This document shows, one piece after another, positions 45,030-57,212 of a DNA stretch of 64,000 nucleotides (position 1 is its first letter; every line of letters begins with the position of its first letter). This DNA comes from Ziziphus jujuba (Eukaryota; Streptophyta; Magnoliopsida; Rosales; Rhamnaceae), in NCBI RefSeq assembly GCF_031755915.1, contig NC_083379.1:27094001-27158000 (forward strand), written 5' to 3'. The notes below the pieces were generated by a model. That model did not search any database and was not told the origin of the DNA. It saw nothing but the letters and a program-made list of their open reading frames with translations. A program made the position numbers and the translations under genes.

Positions 45030-46201
45030 AAATAAAATAAATCCTCACAATATTCACTCCCTTATGTGTTTCACTCAAACAAGGTCTCGACACTCGTGTT
45101 TGCACACTAGTTTCGGCTTTTACCCTCTTTTAAGCTCACACACTCTTGCCTTTTTCCACTCAATGAATTATCTCAAAGTTCTAATTAAAACACCCACAAA
45201 ACAACAATTAGATCACTAGCATGTTTTAATTAAACTTATCAACAAAACAGTAGCAAAAAGTAGGCACTACCGAAAGAATCCAACAAATCCTAATTTTTGG
45301 GCTTTCTAGACAAGAAAACAGAAAATAATGGGAAAACATTGGAATTTTTGAAAACTGCACCAGATGGTAGTAGATTATGAGTTCAAGAATAAAATTCCAG
45401 AAAAAGAAATTCCAATACGAACAAGAATCAAAGAGAACAAAATTATAGAAAAGTGTTGGTTGTTGTTCTTGTAATTCAAGTTTTGTATCAATTCCTTTAT
45501 CTAATTTTAATCCAAATAATTTAACACTCAAACTCAAATATCCAACAGCAAAAATAACTCTCCAGAAACTCCAAATATGGAATAAATAATTAGCAAAGCA
45601 GCAGTTACAAAAAATTTCCAGCAACAAACTTCAACACCAATTTTCAACAAACCGATATATATAATTTTTTTTTTTTTTTATATTCGGCTTTCTTTTTCTT
45701 TTTCTCTTTTTTTTTTCTTATTCGGCTTTACCTTCTTTTTCTTTTTTGTTCACTCACAGAACATAAACAACTGCAGTAGCAAGAATAATTACCAAAATTG
45801 CAATTCCAACTCCAAAACAAACACCAAACCCGTGACCTCCAAATAAACAAAATGTGCAGTTTTTTTTTTTTTTTTTAAATGTTGCCGCAAACTTTTTTTT
45901 TTTTCTTGTTTTCTTTTTTTTTTTTTGAATAAATGAATGCAAATATTTAAGACTAAAACAGCAAAGAAAAATCAACAAAAACCAAATTAACAAGAACAAT
46001 GATAAAAGACAACCAACAAACTAGGACACAAAAAATACGATAAAACTAGGAAATCCTAATTCAACTAGGAATGATTTTTTTTTTTTTTTAAGATGCAGAA
46101 CGTGTATGGTGATAGAAGCAACCTTAACCTAATGCTAAAATTGCAGAATAATACAAAACAAATAAAGCAAATAAAGATAGATCAAACCTGAACAAAATTT
46201 A
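45030..46201 (-). other. Leader of E2
   Basis: Between the primer site and gag. Same sequence type as the E1 leader (40634-40998 plus 47363-48157). Low-complexity A/T tracts at 45668-45720 and 45860-45926. No gene seen. Confidence 0.75.
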
Positions 46202-46213
46202 GCTCTGATACCA
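46202..46213 (-). other. Primer binding site of E2, tRNA-Met type
   Basis: The minus strand reads TGGTATCAGAGC, two bases inside the 5' LTR end at 46216. Confidence 0.88.
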
Positions 46214-46215
46214 AA

Positions 46216-47357
46216 TGATACGAACCTAGGACGACCTGCTCCTAAACCCGTATTATATTAGCCCGGATCTTTAATTAAGTTCAAGTTCTAATGGAATGGA
46301 CCTCAACCCCTAACCAACCTGTGGTTAGAAACCTTGGTATAATGTAGACGCCACAATAGGGGATGGAAAACCTATTGATAAGTCAAGCTAAAACAACCAA
46401 TTCTCTAATGGTGTTTTAGGTGTTCTCAAAGAACAAAGAGATAATTAATCTCACAAGTATTTTCTTAATCAAATCAAAGTTTAAAGTTATCTTATTAATG
46501 AAAAATAAGCCTTTAAATAGGCTTTGAAAGAAACAACATAAACCCTAAAAACCCTAGGAAAAACCGGCCACACAATGGAGAATCCTACCTTGGCCGAAAC
46601 TTTCCTATTCCTAAACTAATTTGGATTAATTAATTCATTTATTTTGAATTTAGGAATTAATTAATTTACAATGAAAATAATAAAATAAAAACTTTCCTAA
46701 ACTTATTTATCCAGAAAATAAATAAATAAAACTTAAAAAGTAAAGGTAGTTTCCTAAAACAAAAAGTAGAATAAAATTAGGAAACTATAATACTAGCTTT
46801 TTGACTAAATTGACTTTGACTATTCTTTGACCAAATTGATCTCCAAATCAGCTTCAATATGCTTTGTAGGATGCCAAATAAGCTTATTGTGAAATTCCCC
46901 ACGTTGCCCTTGCTTGGAAGTATGAGAAAAGGTTAATACAGTAAAATACAGTAAAACCCGCGAATAAAAACAGCAAATCCGGCCATTCCTTCCCTTTGTG
47001 CGCAAACCACCTTGTTGGTCGGCTTTGAAGCTACTTTGGCTGGTTTCTATGACTCATCCTCCATATGAATTGAACCCATAAAGATGGGGTTCCAATTCAT
47101 ACAACCCGGCCTCTTTATTGTTACCAAAAACGTCACCCGACCCCATTTTGGCTTCTATTGCTTGTATGAGTAACACAGGCCTTTGTTCTTTAGATATGGC
47201 CAACCCCTCTTGGCTATGACTTATTCCTTGTATGAAGACAGCAAGATTGTCCTTGAACCTCTTGGCTTGGGCCCTAGTGATCGGCCCCACCTTCATTTGT
47301 ATTGGGTCAGCACCCCAGCGGGTTGTTGGTCGGGCAGTCTCGGGTGGATTCGCATCA
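46216..47357 (-). repeat. 5' LTR of E2
   Basis: Same length (1142 bp) as the 3' LTR, with about 12 visible differences, for example CCTAGGACGACC against CCTAGGATGACC near the end. Followed on the right by the target duplication ACGGG. Confidence 0.95.
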
Positions 47358-47362
47358 ACGGG

Positions 47363-48157
47363 TTTGGTGTTTGTTTCGGAGTTGGAATTGTAATTTTGGT
47401 AATTATTATTGCTACTGCAGTTGTTTAGGTTTTGTGTGTGAAAAAAAAAAAAACAAAACAAAAAAACAAAAAAAAGAGGTAAAGCCGAATAAAAAAAAAA
47501 AAAAGAAAAATATTTGGGTTTGTTGGAGTTTGATTTGTTTGCTGGAAATTTGTTGGAGCTGCTGGGTTTTTGATTATTTATTCAATATTTGAGTTGCTGG
47601 GAAATTATTTTTGCTGCTGGATATTTGGATTTTGGGTGCTTAAATTATTTGGATTAAAATCAGTTAAAGGAATTGATAGAAAATTTGAATTACAAGAACA
47701 ACAACCAACACTTTTCTATATTTTTGTTCTCTTTGATTCTTGTTCGTATTTGAATTTCTTTTTCTAGAATTTTATTCTTGAACTCATAATCTACTACCAT
47801 CTGGTGCATTTTTCAAAAATTCCAACATTTTCCTATTATTTCATGTGTTTTCTTCTTTAGAAAGCCAAAAAATTAGGATTTGTTGGATTCTTTCGGTATT
47901 GCCTACCTTTTGCTTTCTGTTTTGTTGATAAGTTTAATTAAAATGCACTAGTGATCTAATTGCTATTTTGTGGGTGTTTTAATTAGAACTTTGAGATAAT
48001 CCATTGAGTGGAAAAAGGCAAGAGTGTGTAAGCTTAACAGAGGGTAAAAGCCGAAACTAGTGTGCAAACACGGTGTCGAGTCCTTATTTGAGTGAAACAC
48101 GTAAGGGAGTGAAATTGGTAAGGTCCTATTTTATTTCTATTGCATTATTATACTAAC
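47363..48157 (+). other. Leader of E1, second part
   Basis: Resumes the E1 leader after E2 (TTTGGTGTTTGTTTCGG...), with A-rich tracts at 47440-47512, up to the gag start at 48158. No gene seen. Confidence 0.8.
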
Positions 48158-50292
48158 ATGACAGAATCAAGGATGAGGAGAGGGGAGCCACCCTTGAGGA
48201 TCAATGAGGAGGAATCCGTACCATTCCATGGCGATGCCCGAGCTACCGGGAGCTGAGACCAAGTGGACATGAGAGCTATTTTGGAATCAATACAGCTGGT
48301 TAGTGCTCAAGTTGAGCATGTGAATCAAAGAGTGGGAAGACTAGAAGCCTCACAAGGAATGCCGAATACAAGAAATAGGCAAGAATTCCATGGAGGGCGA
48401 GGCTGAGGACGAGGAGGTCGCGAGAGACTGAGAGAGGAATTTGATGAGGAGCCATTCGGTGGAGACTTTGAGGAAGGTATGGACGAAACTTTTGCAGTCC
48501 AAGATAGAGCTGGCCATGGAAGATATAGGAGGGAAGATACAGATGATGATTTGGGAAATATCAAGATCAACATCCCACTATTCATGGGAAAAAGTGATCC
48601 CGAGGCGTATTTGGAGTGGGACGAAAATATGGAGATGATATTCGACTGCCATAATTATTCGGAGGGTAAGAAGGTGAAGTTGGCAGCAATGGAGTTTGGA
48701 CATTATGCTCTCCAATGGTGGACAAATGAGCAAAATACCCAAAGGAGAGTTGGTGATGACTTGATTACAACATGGCGTCAAGTGAAAGGAGCCATGAGGA
48801 AGCGGTTTTTGCCATCCCATTACCATAGGTTGCTGCATCAACGGCTTCAATCTTTGTCTCAAGGAAGTAGGTCTATGGAGGATTATTACAAAGAGATGGA
48901 GATGTTAATGATGAGACTGAATATGAATGAGGATAGGGAGGCAACAATGGCGAGATTTCTTGGAGGGTTAAATCGTGACATTGCCAACCAACTTGAGTTA
49001 CAACAATACTTGGAATTGGAGAAGATGTTGCATGTAGCACTTAAGCTTGAGAACCAATTCAAGAGGAGGGGTGTTAGCACACGGTTTGGAGGAGTTTCTA
49101 GTAGTGGAAGGGCAAGTTCAAGTGGCTGGAAAAACAATTCCACTCATGAAAGCAAGCTGAAGCCGAAGCTTGGTGAAGAAGCTACTAACCGGCCAAGAAA
49201 GGAACTTAAAACCGAATCTGCCCAAGCCATTAAAGTGAGATAAAATCTGATCCTAAACCTAAAAAATCCAGAGAAATAATTTGTTTTAAGTGCCAAGGAA
49301 GAGGACACATAGCCAGGCAATGCCCAAATAGAAGAATCATGGTATTAAAGGGTGACGGTGAGCTGGAATCTGCAAGTGAAGAAAGTGAAGTTGAAACCGA
49401 GCAAGAGGAGGATTGCAATGAAGATGAAGCCGAACCTGTTGATACATCTAATGCCGAGTTGAGCTTGGTTTCAAGGAGAGTACTTGCTGTTTACAAAGAT
49501 GAAGAGCATATACAAAGAGAAAACATCTTCCACACTCGCTGCGAAATACAAGGTAAAATTGGTAGCTTGATTATAGATAGTGGGAGTTCTACCAATGTGA
49601 TAAGTAACCTTGTACTTGATAAATTAGGCTTGAAAACAATTAAACATCCAGAACCCTATAGGTTGCAATGGTTAAATGATAGTGGTGAGATGAGGGTAAA
49701 TAAACAAGCCAAAGTAAAATTTAGCATAGGTAGATATGAGGATGTAGTCTTATGTGATATTGTTCCCATGATTGCTGGGCATATACTACTAGGTAGACCA
49801 TGGCAATTTGATAAAGATGCTACTCATTTTGGTCGAGAAAATGGTATTGTTTTCAGGTTTAAAGGGAAGAAGGTCAAGCTGGAACCATTATCTCCTAAAG
49901 AGGTTTACAAAGACCAATTACAAATGCAACAAAGGAGAGAAGCCGAAAAGCTCAAGGAAAAAGCAAGTATGGCACCAACGGCTTCACCAACCTTTCAAGA
50001 AGGTAAGAATGAGGTTGCTAATCAAGGTAAGGTTTCTAAGGTTCATATTAAGTGGAAAGATCAAGGGAAAACTGAAAGAGAGGGAAAAGGAAGTGGCAAA
50101 CCCGAGAGCTTGGAGAAGGAAGAGAAATCCGAAGGTGTGCGCCAATCCAAGGAAAAAAAAGAAAAAGAAAGAAAAGAAAGGTTAAATAGCAATTTTTATT
50201 TGAGTTTAGGGGATATTAATAAGGCTATTGAGTGTAAGAAACCTTTTCTGTTCATGATTTATAAAGAAAATTATTTTAATAGATCAAACTAA
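48158..50292 (+). pseudogene. Gag-protease of E1, broken
   Basis: Starts MTESRMRRG at 48158. Stops at codon 33 (48254-48256, GGA to TGA) and codon 83 (48404-48406, CGA to TGA at a CpG). The frame is open again 48479-49243 with the gag core (WWTNEQNTQ, DLITTWRQVKGAMRKRF). A one-base loss at about 49230 shifts the frame before the zinc knuckle (CFKCQGRGHIARQC), and protease follows in the segment 49339-50292 with IIDSGSSTNVIS. A one-base gain at about 50281 ends this segment before pol. Compared with E2 the order and spacing are otherwise the same. Confidence 0.88.
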
Positions 50293-50308
50293 CTTTGAGG
50301 AACTTGAA

Positions 50309-53228
50309 TTGCCAAGTTCAATGATTTCTATTTTGAAGGAATTTGGAGATGTCTTCCCAAATGAGATTCCAAGTGGACTACCACCTATTCGAGGGATAGA
50401 ACATCAAATTGACTTTGTTCCAGAGACTGCCATACCAAATAGACCAGCTTATAGGAGCAATCCCGATGAAACAAATGAGCTGCAAAAACAGGTAAGTGAC
50501 TTGCTTGATAAAGGATACATTCGTGAGAGTTTAAGTCCATGTGCTGTTCCTGTTTTGTTGGTACCTAAAAAGGATGGTTCCTGGAGAATGTGTGTTGATT
50601 GTAGGGCTGTAAATAACATTACCATCAAATATAGGCATCCTATTCCTAGATTAGATGATATGCTTGATGAGTTGCATGGTGCTTGCATGTTTACAAAAAT
50701 TGATCTTAGGAGTGGTTATCATCAAATTAGGATGAAAGAAGGTGACGAATGGAAAACCGCATTCAAAACTAAATATGGGCTGTATGAATGGTTAGTTATG
50801 CCTTTTGTATTATCCAATGCACCTAGTACTTTTATGAGGCTTATGAATCATGTAATGCGTCCATTTATTGGTAAATTTGTGGTTGTTTATTTTGATGACA
50901 TTCTAATATATAGCCGAAACTTGGATGACCATGTGGATCAACTTAGGCAAGTTTTGCAAGTTCTTAGAAAGGAAAGATTGTTTGCTAACATTAAAAAATG
51001 TGAATTTTGCAAAGAAGAGCTTGTGTTTCTAGGTTTTGTAGTAAGTGCTGCAGGAATCAAAGTTGACCAAGCTAAGGTGAAGGCAATTCAGGAGTGGCCG
51101 GTTCTTACTTCTATCACCCAAGTGAGGAGCTTTCATGGCTTGGCAAGCTTTTATAGAAGATTTGTCAAGGATTTTAGTACCATAGCAGCACCATTGAATG
51201 AAGTTGTCAAGAAGAATGTTGGCTTTAAATGGGGGGAAGTACAAGAAAAATTGTGTAATGCACCTTTATTAGTTTTGCCAAATTTTTCTAAGACTTTTGA
51301 AATTGAGTGTGATGCTTCAGGTGTAGGTATTGGAGCTATCTTAATACAAGAAGGGAGACCCATAGCCTACTTTAGTGAAAAATTAAATGGAGCTGCCCTA
51401 AATTACCCGACTTATGACAAGGAGATGTATGCTTTGGTGAGGGCTTCGGAGACGTGGCAACATTATTTCATGCCAAAGGAGTTTGTGATTCATACGAATC
51501 ATGAGTCTTTGAAGCATATCAAGGGTCAAGGAAAGGTCAACCGAAGGCATGCCAAGTGGATTGAATTTATTGAAACCTTTCCCTATGTGATCCGCTACAA
51601 AAAAGGTAAAGAAAATGTGGTTGCCGATGCATTATCCCGAATGTATGTACTTTTTTCTACCTTAGATGCTAGATTGCTTGGATTTGAACAATTGAAAAAA
51701 CTTTATAAGCATGATAGTGATTTTGGAGAAAGTTTTAGAACCTGTTTGAAACATGGATTTAATAAATTTTTCATATATGAGGGATATTTGTTTAAGGAAA
51801 ACAAACTTTGTGTGCCTAATTGTAGTATTAGGGAATTATTGGTTCGAGAAGGACATAAGGGTGATTTAATGGGTCATTTTGGTGTTTTAAAAACTTTATC
51901 TTTGCTGCAAGAACATCTTTATTGGCCTATCATGAGGAGAGATGTTGAGAGAATTTGTGAAAGATGTTTAAAGTGCCGAAAAACAAAATCAACATTGAAG
52001 CCGCATGGATTGTATAAGCCTTTGCCGATTCTTGCCTATCCTTGGGTAGATTTGTCTATGGATTTTATTCTTGGGTTGCCTACGTGAAGGACAGGTAAGG
52101 ATTCAATTTTTGTTGTAGTAGATAGGTTTTCTAAGATGGCATATTTTATTGCATGTAACAAAACTGATGATGCATCCAATATTGCTAATTTATTTTTCAA
52201 GGAAATTGTCAGATTGCATGGAATGCCAAAAACTATTGTTTCGGATAGGGATGTGGGCTAAATTAGGTACTAAGCTTTTATTTTCAACTATTTGTCATCC
52301 ACAAACTGATGGACAAATCGAAATAGTAAATAGAACCTTGTCTGCATTGTTGAGAGCATTAATTAGTAGAAATTTAAGAACTTGGGAAGAATGTTTGCCA
52401 CATGTTGAATTTGCATATAATAGGCCTTTACATTCAGCAAATAAATTTACTCCATTTGAAATTGTTTATGGTTTTAATCCTTTGACTCCATTAGATTTAA
52501 CACCTTTACCTTTAAGTGAGCGTGCTAATCTAGATGGAAAACAAAAAGCTGAATTTGTAAAGCAGATTCATGAGAAGACACGAGCAAATATTGAGAGGAG
52601 GACCGAGCAATATGCAAAGGTGGCTAATCAAGGCCGAAAATCAATGGTGTTTGAACCTGGAGATTGGGTGTGGCTGCATTTAAGGAAAGAAAGGTTTCCT
52701 GAACAAAGAAAATCCAAACTAATGCCGAGGGGGGATGGACCTTTTCAAGTTTTGGAAAGGATAAACGACAATGCCTACAAACTTGATTTACCGGGTGAGT
52801 ATAGTGTTAGTGCCACCTTTAATGTTGCTGATTTATCTCCTTTTGCTGTAGGTGATGACTTCGATTTGAGGACAAATCCTTTTCAAGAGGAGGGGAATGA
52901 TGCAAACCCGCCCGAGCTTGCACCGCCGACAACTCGCTGGGGTACTGATCCGATACAGATAAAGACTGGACCAATCACTAGGGCTCAAGCTAAGAGGTTT
53001 AAGGACAACCTTGCTGCCTTTATCCAGAAAGTAATTCATTCTCAAAAGGGCTTGTCCATACCTGAAGATAAAAGACCTGTTTTAAGTATTCAAGTGGTGG
53101 AGGCTGATACATCGGACATCCATACATCGGATATTTTATATCGGACACCCATGTCTCGGACATCTGATCTTAGACGAGTCTTGCCTCGGATATCTGATCT
53201 CGGACTTCGAACATCAGATGTAACTTAG
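50309..53228 (+). pseudogene. Pol of E1: RT, RNase H, integrase, broken
   Basis: Segment 50309-52087 (592 residues): RT with [15 protein letters not shown] at about 128-142, active site Y194-F-D-D197; RNase H with D335 (ECDASG) and E372, but HTNHES where the family has a catalytic Asp (D to N at 397); integrase zinc finger H516, H523, C550, C553; first integrase Asp in MDFILG (D585). A stop (TGA at about 52085, probably from CGA) and then a deletion with frameshift at about 52255, just after the second catalytic block VSDRD, break the integrase. The frame resumes at about 52260 with HPQTDGQIEIVNRTL (third acidic residue) and the C-terminal GDWVWLH domain, and runs into the 3' LTR to 53228. 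A short in-frame loss is likely near residue 311-314. Confidence 0.9.
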
Positions 53229-53962
53229 CTCGGCCAGGCACAACTTAGCTCGGCCAGACACAACTTAGTTCGGACAGACATCAGTTAGCTCGGCCAAGCA
53301 CAAGTTAGCTCGGACAGACTTCAATTAGCTCGGATAGGCCATAAGTTAGCTCAGACATCAGGCAGACATAAGTTAGCTCGGTTGAATACATAATTCAGCC
53401 TAGATGTCAAAGTCAACTTGTTACCTAATTTGCGATTAACTTTATTTCTTTTTGGGTTTTATTTATTTATTTTCTGGACAAATAACTTTAGGAAGGTTTT
53501 TTATTTTATTGTAAATTAATTAATTCCTAATTTAATATAAAGGAATTAATTAATCAAACTTAGATTAGGAAAGGAAGTGTAGTTGCGGCCAACTAGGTTT
53601 CCTTATGTGTCTGGCCGGTTTTATCTAGGGTTTTTTTTTTAGGGTTTATTTTGTTTCTTTCAAAGCCTATTTAAAGGCTTAGTTATCAATAAGAATTAAC
53701 TTTGATTTGATTGAGAAAATACTTGTGAGATTAATTATCACTTTGTTCTTTGAGAACACCTAAAACACCATTAGAGAATTGGTTGTTTTAGCTTGACTTA
53801 TCAATAGGTTTTCCATCCCTTATTGTGGCGTCTACATTATACCAAGGTTTCTAATCACAGGTTGGTTAGGGGTTGAGGTCAATTCCATTAGAACTTGAAC
53901 TTAATTAAGATCCGGGCTAATATAATATGGGTTTAGGAGCAGGTCGTCCTAGGTTCGTATCA
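52898..53962 (+). repeat. 3' LTR of E1
   Basis: Starts TGATGCAAACCC after polypurine tract GAGGAGGGGAA, ends GTTCGTATCA. 1065 bp, followed by the target duplication CCTTC (53963-53967). Confidence 0.93.
53217..53385. repeat. Short tandem repeat in E1 3' LTR
   Basis: About eight imperfect 21-bp units of the type AACTTAGCTCGGCCAGACAC, one more than in the 5' LTR. Confidence 0.75.
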
Positions 53963-53967
53963 CCTTC

Positions 53968-54945
53968 AAGATGGAGCCCACATCCACTTCAAATGTCTAC
54001 ATGACCCATAACCCGAGCATGAGCAAAGAGATTGAAAGAGGCACTAAATGGTTTAATCCAAGAGGTGTTTTCAACCCAAGGAAGCAAATTCATTAATGAG
54101 GATGAACTAAAATTGGTCCATATGATTGGGATGGTGGATGCCAACGTGAAAGAGAGTTTAACGCATGGACTTCTATAACATGGTGATGTGGCATCATATG
54201 TTGACATGGCATCCAACTGAGCTTGGCCAAATTTTATAATTAGGAAAATATTAATTTTTATTTATGTTTTGATTGGATTTTGGCATGTTGCCTATTTACT
54301 TTCCTAATTTAGTATTTATTAGGTTTTTAAATTACTTTCCGAATTTTATTAGAGTAGAATTGGTCAAAGAATTAAAGGCCATTCAAATTAGGAAACTAGG
54401 AGCTAAATTAGGTTTCCTAAACCTAACCAAATTAGGTTTTCTAAACCTAATCACATTAGGTTTCCTAAACCTATCAAAATTAGGTTTCCTAAACCTAATT
54501 TTCATCCATTATTATTCCACCTTTACTTTTAGCAAATTTAGGAAAGCTTTGTAATTTCTTTTGCCTATTTAAAGGCACATAAATCATGAATAAAGGGGAG
54601 ATTACAATTTTGATTCAAAGTGAGGGTGATTTTCTTGGTTCTCTAAGAACTATATCGAACTTTTTCATGCTTTGTTTGTGGAGTTCAAATTTGACTTATC
54701 AATAGGTTATTCCGCACCCTATTGTGGTGTCTTCACCATACCAATGTTCTTACATTAAATATAGGTAACGGGTCGAGGTCTTCCATTGATAACTTGTAAT
54801 TAGACGGTCTAATTCAATCTTTGTTACGGGTTTAGAGGTAGGTCGCTCTAGGTTCATATCAGTCTTCCATTGATAATTTGTAATTAAACGGTCCAAATCA
54901 ATCTTTGCTACGGGTTTAAAGGCAAGTTGCTCGAGGTTTGTATCA
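53968..54945 (+). repeat. Family D LTR, remainder after E1
   Basis: Continues the LTR begun at 39549. Contains the 24-bp minisatellite (4 units, about 54400-54500), a TATA-like CCTATTTAAAGG (about 54564) and ends at GGTTTGTATCA. The last about 85 bases are present twice (54778-54861 and 54863-54945, both starting TCTTCCATTGATAA). Confidence 0.8.
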
Positions 54946-55877
54946 ATTGGGTATCAGAGCTAGTTTCTAATTACAGGTTTGATCTATCTATTTTTGTTTT
55001 TTTTTTTCATTGTTTTTCTTGGTTTTCTGCGGTTTCTAGCATTAAGTTAGAAATTGCATCTTTGATTTTTTATGGTTGTTCTTATCCATTTGGTTTCTAC
55101 ATTTTGTTTTGTTTTTTTTTTTTTTGTGCATCCTCTTTGTTCTTCTTCAATCATCTGATCCGATTTTATATATAAAAAAAATTCTTTTTTGTTCAAACCG
55201 ATTGGACATAATTCAAAAATTATTTGTTAGTTGATTTTTCTAACCCTTGTGGTCGATGGCTTGGTGTTGTTTTCGTTGAAGGTTGGTGCAATTGGTATTG
55301 CTGCTTGTTTGCTAAGTTCTTGTTGTTTGAATGGAATTTTTTTTTTTCTTATTCTTGTGGCTTGTGCCATTGAATTATTGAGATTTCAAGAGAAAACAGG
55401 TAGTGAAAAATTTTTGTTGATTTGAGGAGCACCAAAAACAAGCCATAATCAATACCGAAAATAAGGTTTGTTGATTTTTTATTAGTTCCACTTTGCAAAT
55501 CCAATTCCAATTTGTTTTTAACATTCTAGTTCATTTTTTTTATGCCAAATTTCTTGTTGAAAACTGAATCTATCATCGTTACCTTTTTTTCTTGTTACTT
55601 CCTGTTCTATTTATCTTCTTAGCCTTTCTTTCATAATTGTTTGGTATGTCTATTTGGATTGTTACTTGCTAGTTTGATTTAGTTTGGAATTAGTTTGCAA
55701 AGAACTAAATAGAATTACTAGAGTGGTGAAAGGCAAGAGAGGTGAGAATTATAAAGGGTAAAAGCTAAAATATAACTAGAGTGCGTAAACACGAGTGAAT
55801 TGAGACCTTGAATTTGAGCAAAACATGCAAGGAAGTGTTGTAAGGTCCTTTTTACTAACAAGTTTTGTAGACAAATC
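54946..55877 (+). other. Primer site and leader of a family D element
   Basis: ATTGGGTATCAGAGC follows the LTR, a tRNA-Met type primer site with one extra G. T-rich leader after that. No gene until the gag start at 55878. Confidence 0.65.
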
Positions 55878-56369
55878 ATGTCACAAGACAAAAGCAACGA
55901 AAGCATGGAAGGAACACTAGGTGTGACTGACCCAAAGTCATACATTCAAGCCATGGTGGGAGAACTCCAAAGAGCACTACGATTGGAGATTGGCCAGATC
56001 CATGATAGGTTGGATAGGATGGAATCATCAATCCATAAGCCACAACAACAAGCACCATAACACTCATGGTCGAGGTAGAGGAAGAAATTCTCCAGGAGGG
56101 GAAGATTTGGAACAAATTGGAGATGACTATGAGGAAGAAGAAGAAGACATTGGTTTTGGTACCAACCAATTCCATAGGAGAGAGACATTAGACTGAGGCA
56201 ATGATTATTGAGGAATTAAGATGAAAGTACCATCATTCCAAGGTAAAAGTGATCCAGAAGCTTATCTTGAGTGGGAGAAGAGGATTGAGATGGTATTCAA
56301 ATTTCAGAACTATTCAGAGGATAAAATGGTTATATTAGTCGTTGTTGAATTCACGAACTATGCTATTTG
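55878..56369 (+). pseudogene. Family D gag, truncated
   Basis: Starts MSQDKSNESMEG. A stop after about 60 codons (56058-56060), then a Gly/Arg-rich piece (HGRGRGRNSPGG) and an acidic piece in a shifted frame, then VPSFQGKSDPEAYLEWEKRIEMVF, which corresponds to gag residues 146-165 of E2. It ends abruptly at 56369 where LTR F starts. No zinc knuckle, protease or pol follows. Confidence 0.75.
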
Positions 56370-57212
56370 TGATGAGAATCTGCCCAAACCCGCACAACCG
56401 ACAACCTACTGGGGTGTTGACCTGATACAGATGAAGACTGGACCAATCACTAGGGCTCACGCTAAGAGATTTAAGGACAACCTGGCTGCTTTTATCCAGG
56501 GAGATTAATTCTCAAAGGGGCTTGTCAAAACCCGAAGATACAAAATTTGTTTTAAGCATCCAAGTGGTGAAGGCGGATACGGACCCAAGTAGCTGTTTTT
56601 GTGTCAATATGGAATTCGGACAGCAAGAAATGGTTCCAACACTTCATGGATTCAATACATATCTTTAAGAGGTCATGGAATCAAGTCAAGGAAGCTTCAA
56701 AGGCAATCAAAAAGGGCTTGTGCAGAGATGAGAGAAAGTTGGCCGGTTTTGCTGTATTATTTGCTGAGTTGGACTTTTCTCTTTGATCCAAGCAAGGGCA
56801 ATGTGTGGAACTCCATGTTAATCCTATTTGGCATTTTAAATGGCATATGGAAGCTGATTTGGAGCTTAAATTGGTTAACGATTGATCTCTTTATAGCTTA
56901 GTTAAAAAGATAGTATTTTAGTTTCCTAATTTATTTTTGACTTTTTGTTTTAGGAAATTAGTCTATTATTTGGTTTTTATTTATTTATTTGCTGGACAAA
57001 TCAACTTAGGAAAGTTATTATTTTATTATTTTCATTGTAAATTAATTAATTCCTAATTCAAAATATAGGAATTAATTAATCCAAATTAGATTAGGAAAGG
57101 AGGTGAATTTTGGCCAAGCTAGGTTTCCTATTTTTTGGTGGCAAACATAGATAATTGGGGTTTTATTTTGTTTTCTCCTAGCCTATTTAAGGGCTTTTAT
57201 TGAGGAAGAACA
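56370..57212 (+). repeat. LTR F, truncated at its 3' end
   Basis: Begins TGATGAGAATCTGCCC and resembles the E LTRs (PTTYWGVDLIQMKTGPITRA frame in its first part). It stops at about 57212, some 25 bases after the TATA-like CCTATTTAAGGG, where the next LTR starts. So it is essentially a U3 region without R-U5. No polypurine tract precedes it. Confidence 0.65.

Larger units (their letters stand above)
40999..47357 (-). mobile_element. Young non-autonomous gypsy element E2, nested antisense in E1
   Basis: Minus-strand element with 1142-bp LTRs at both ends (5' LTR 46216-47357, 3' LTR 40999-42140), primer site 46202-46213, intact Gag-protease frame (45029-43071), a scrambled pol remnant (42985-41837) and polypurine tract GAGGGGAA (about 42141-42148). 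Exact target duplication ACGGG at 40994-40998 and 47358-47362. By eye the LTRs differ at about 12 positions (about 1%), so it inserted recently. As it lacks a usable reverse transcriptase, RNase H and integrase core, it must have moved with enzymes supplied in trans. Confidence 0.95.
39576..53962 (+). mobile_element. Ty3/gypsy element E1, full length but decayed, with E2 nested in it
   Basis: 5' LTR 39576-40619, tRNA-Met type primer site 40622-40633, leader (40634-40998 and 47363-48157), gag-protease (48158-50292), pol (50309-53228), 3' LTR 52898-53962. Target duplication CCTTC at 39571-39575 and 53963-53967, exact. The pol C-terminus ([38 protein letters not shown]) and a reading frame that runs through the polypurine tract into the LTR resemble CRM-type chromoviruses; that clade call is tentative. 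Its genes carry several stops and frameshifts, so it is not autonomous now. Confidence 0.93.
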
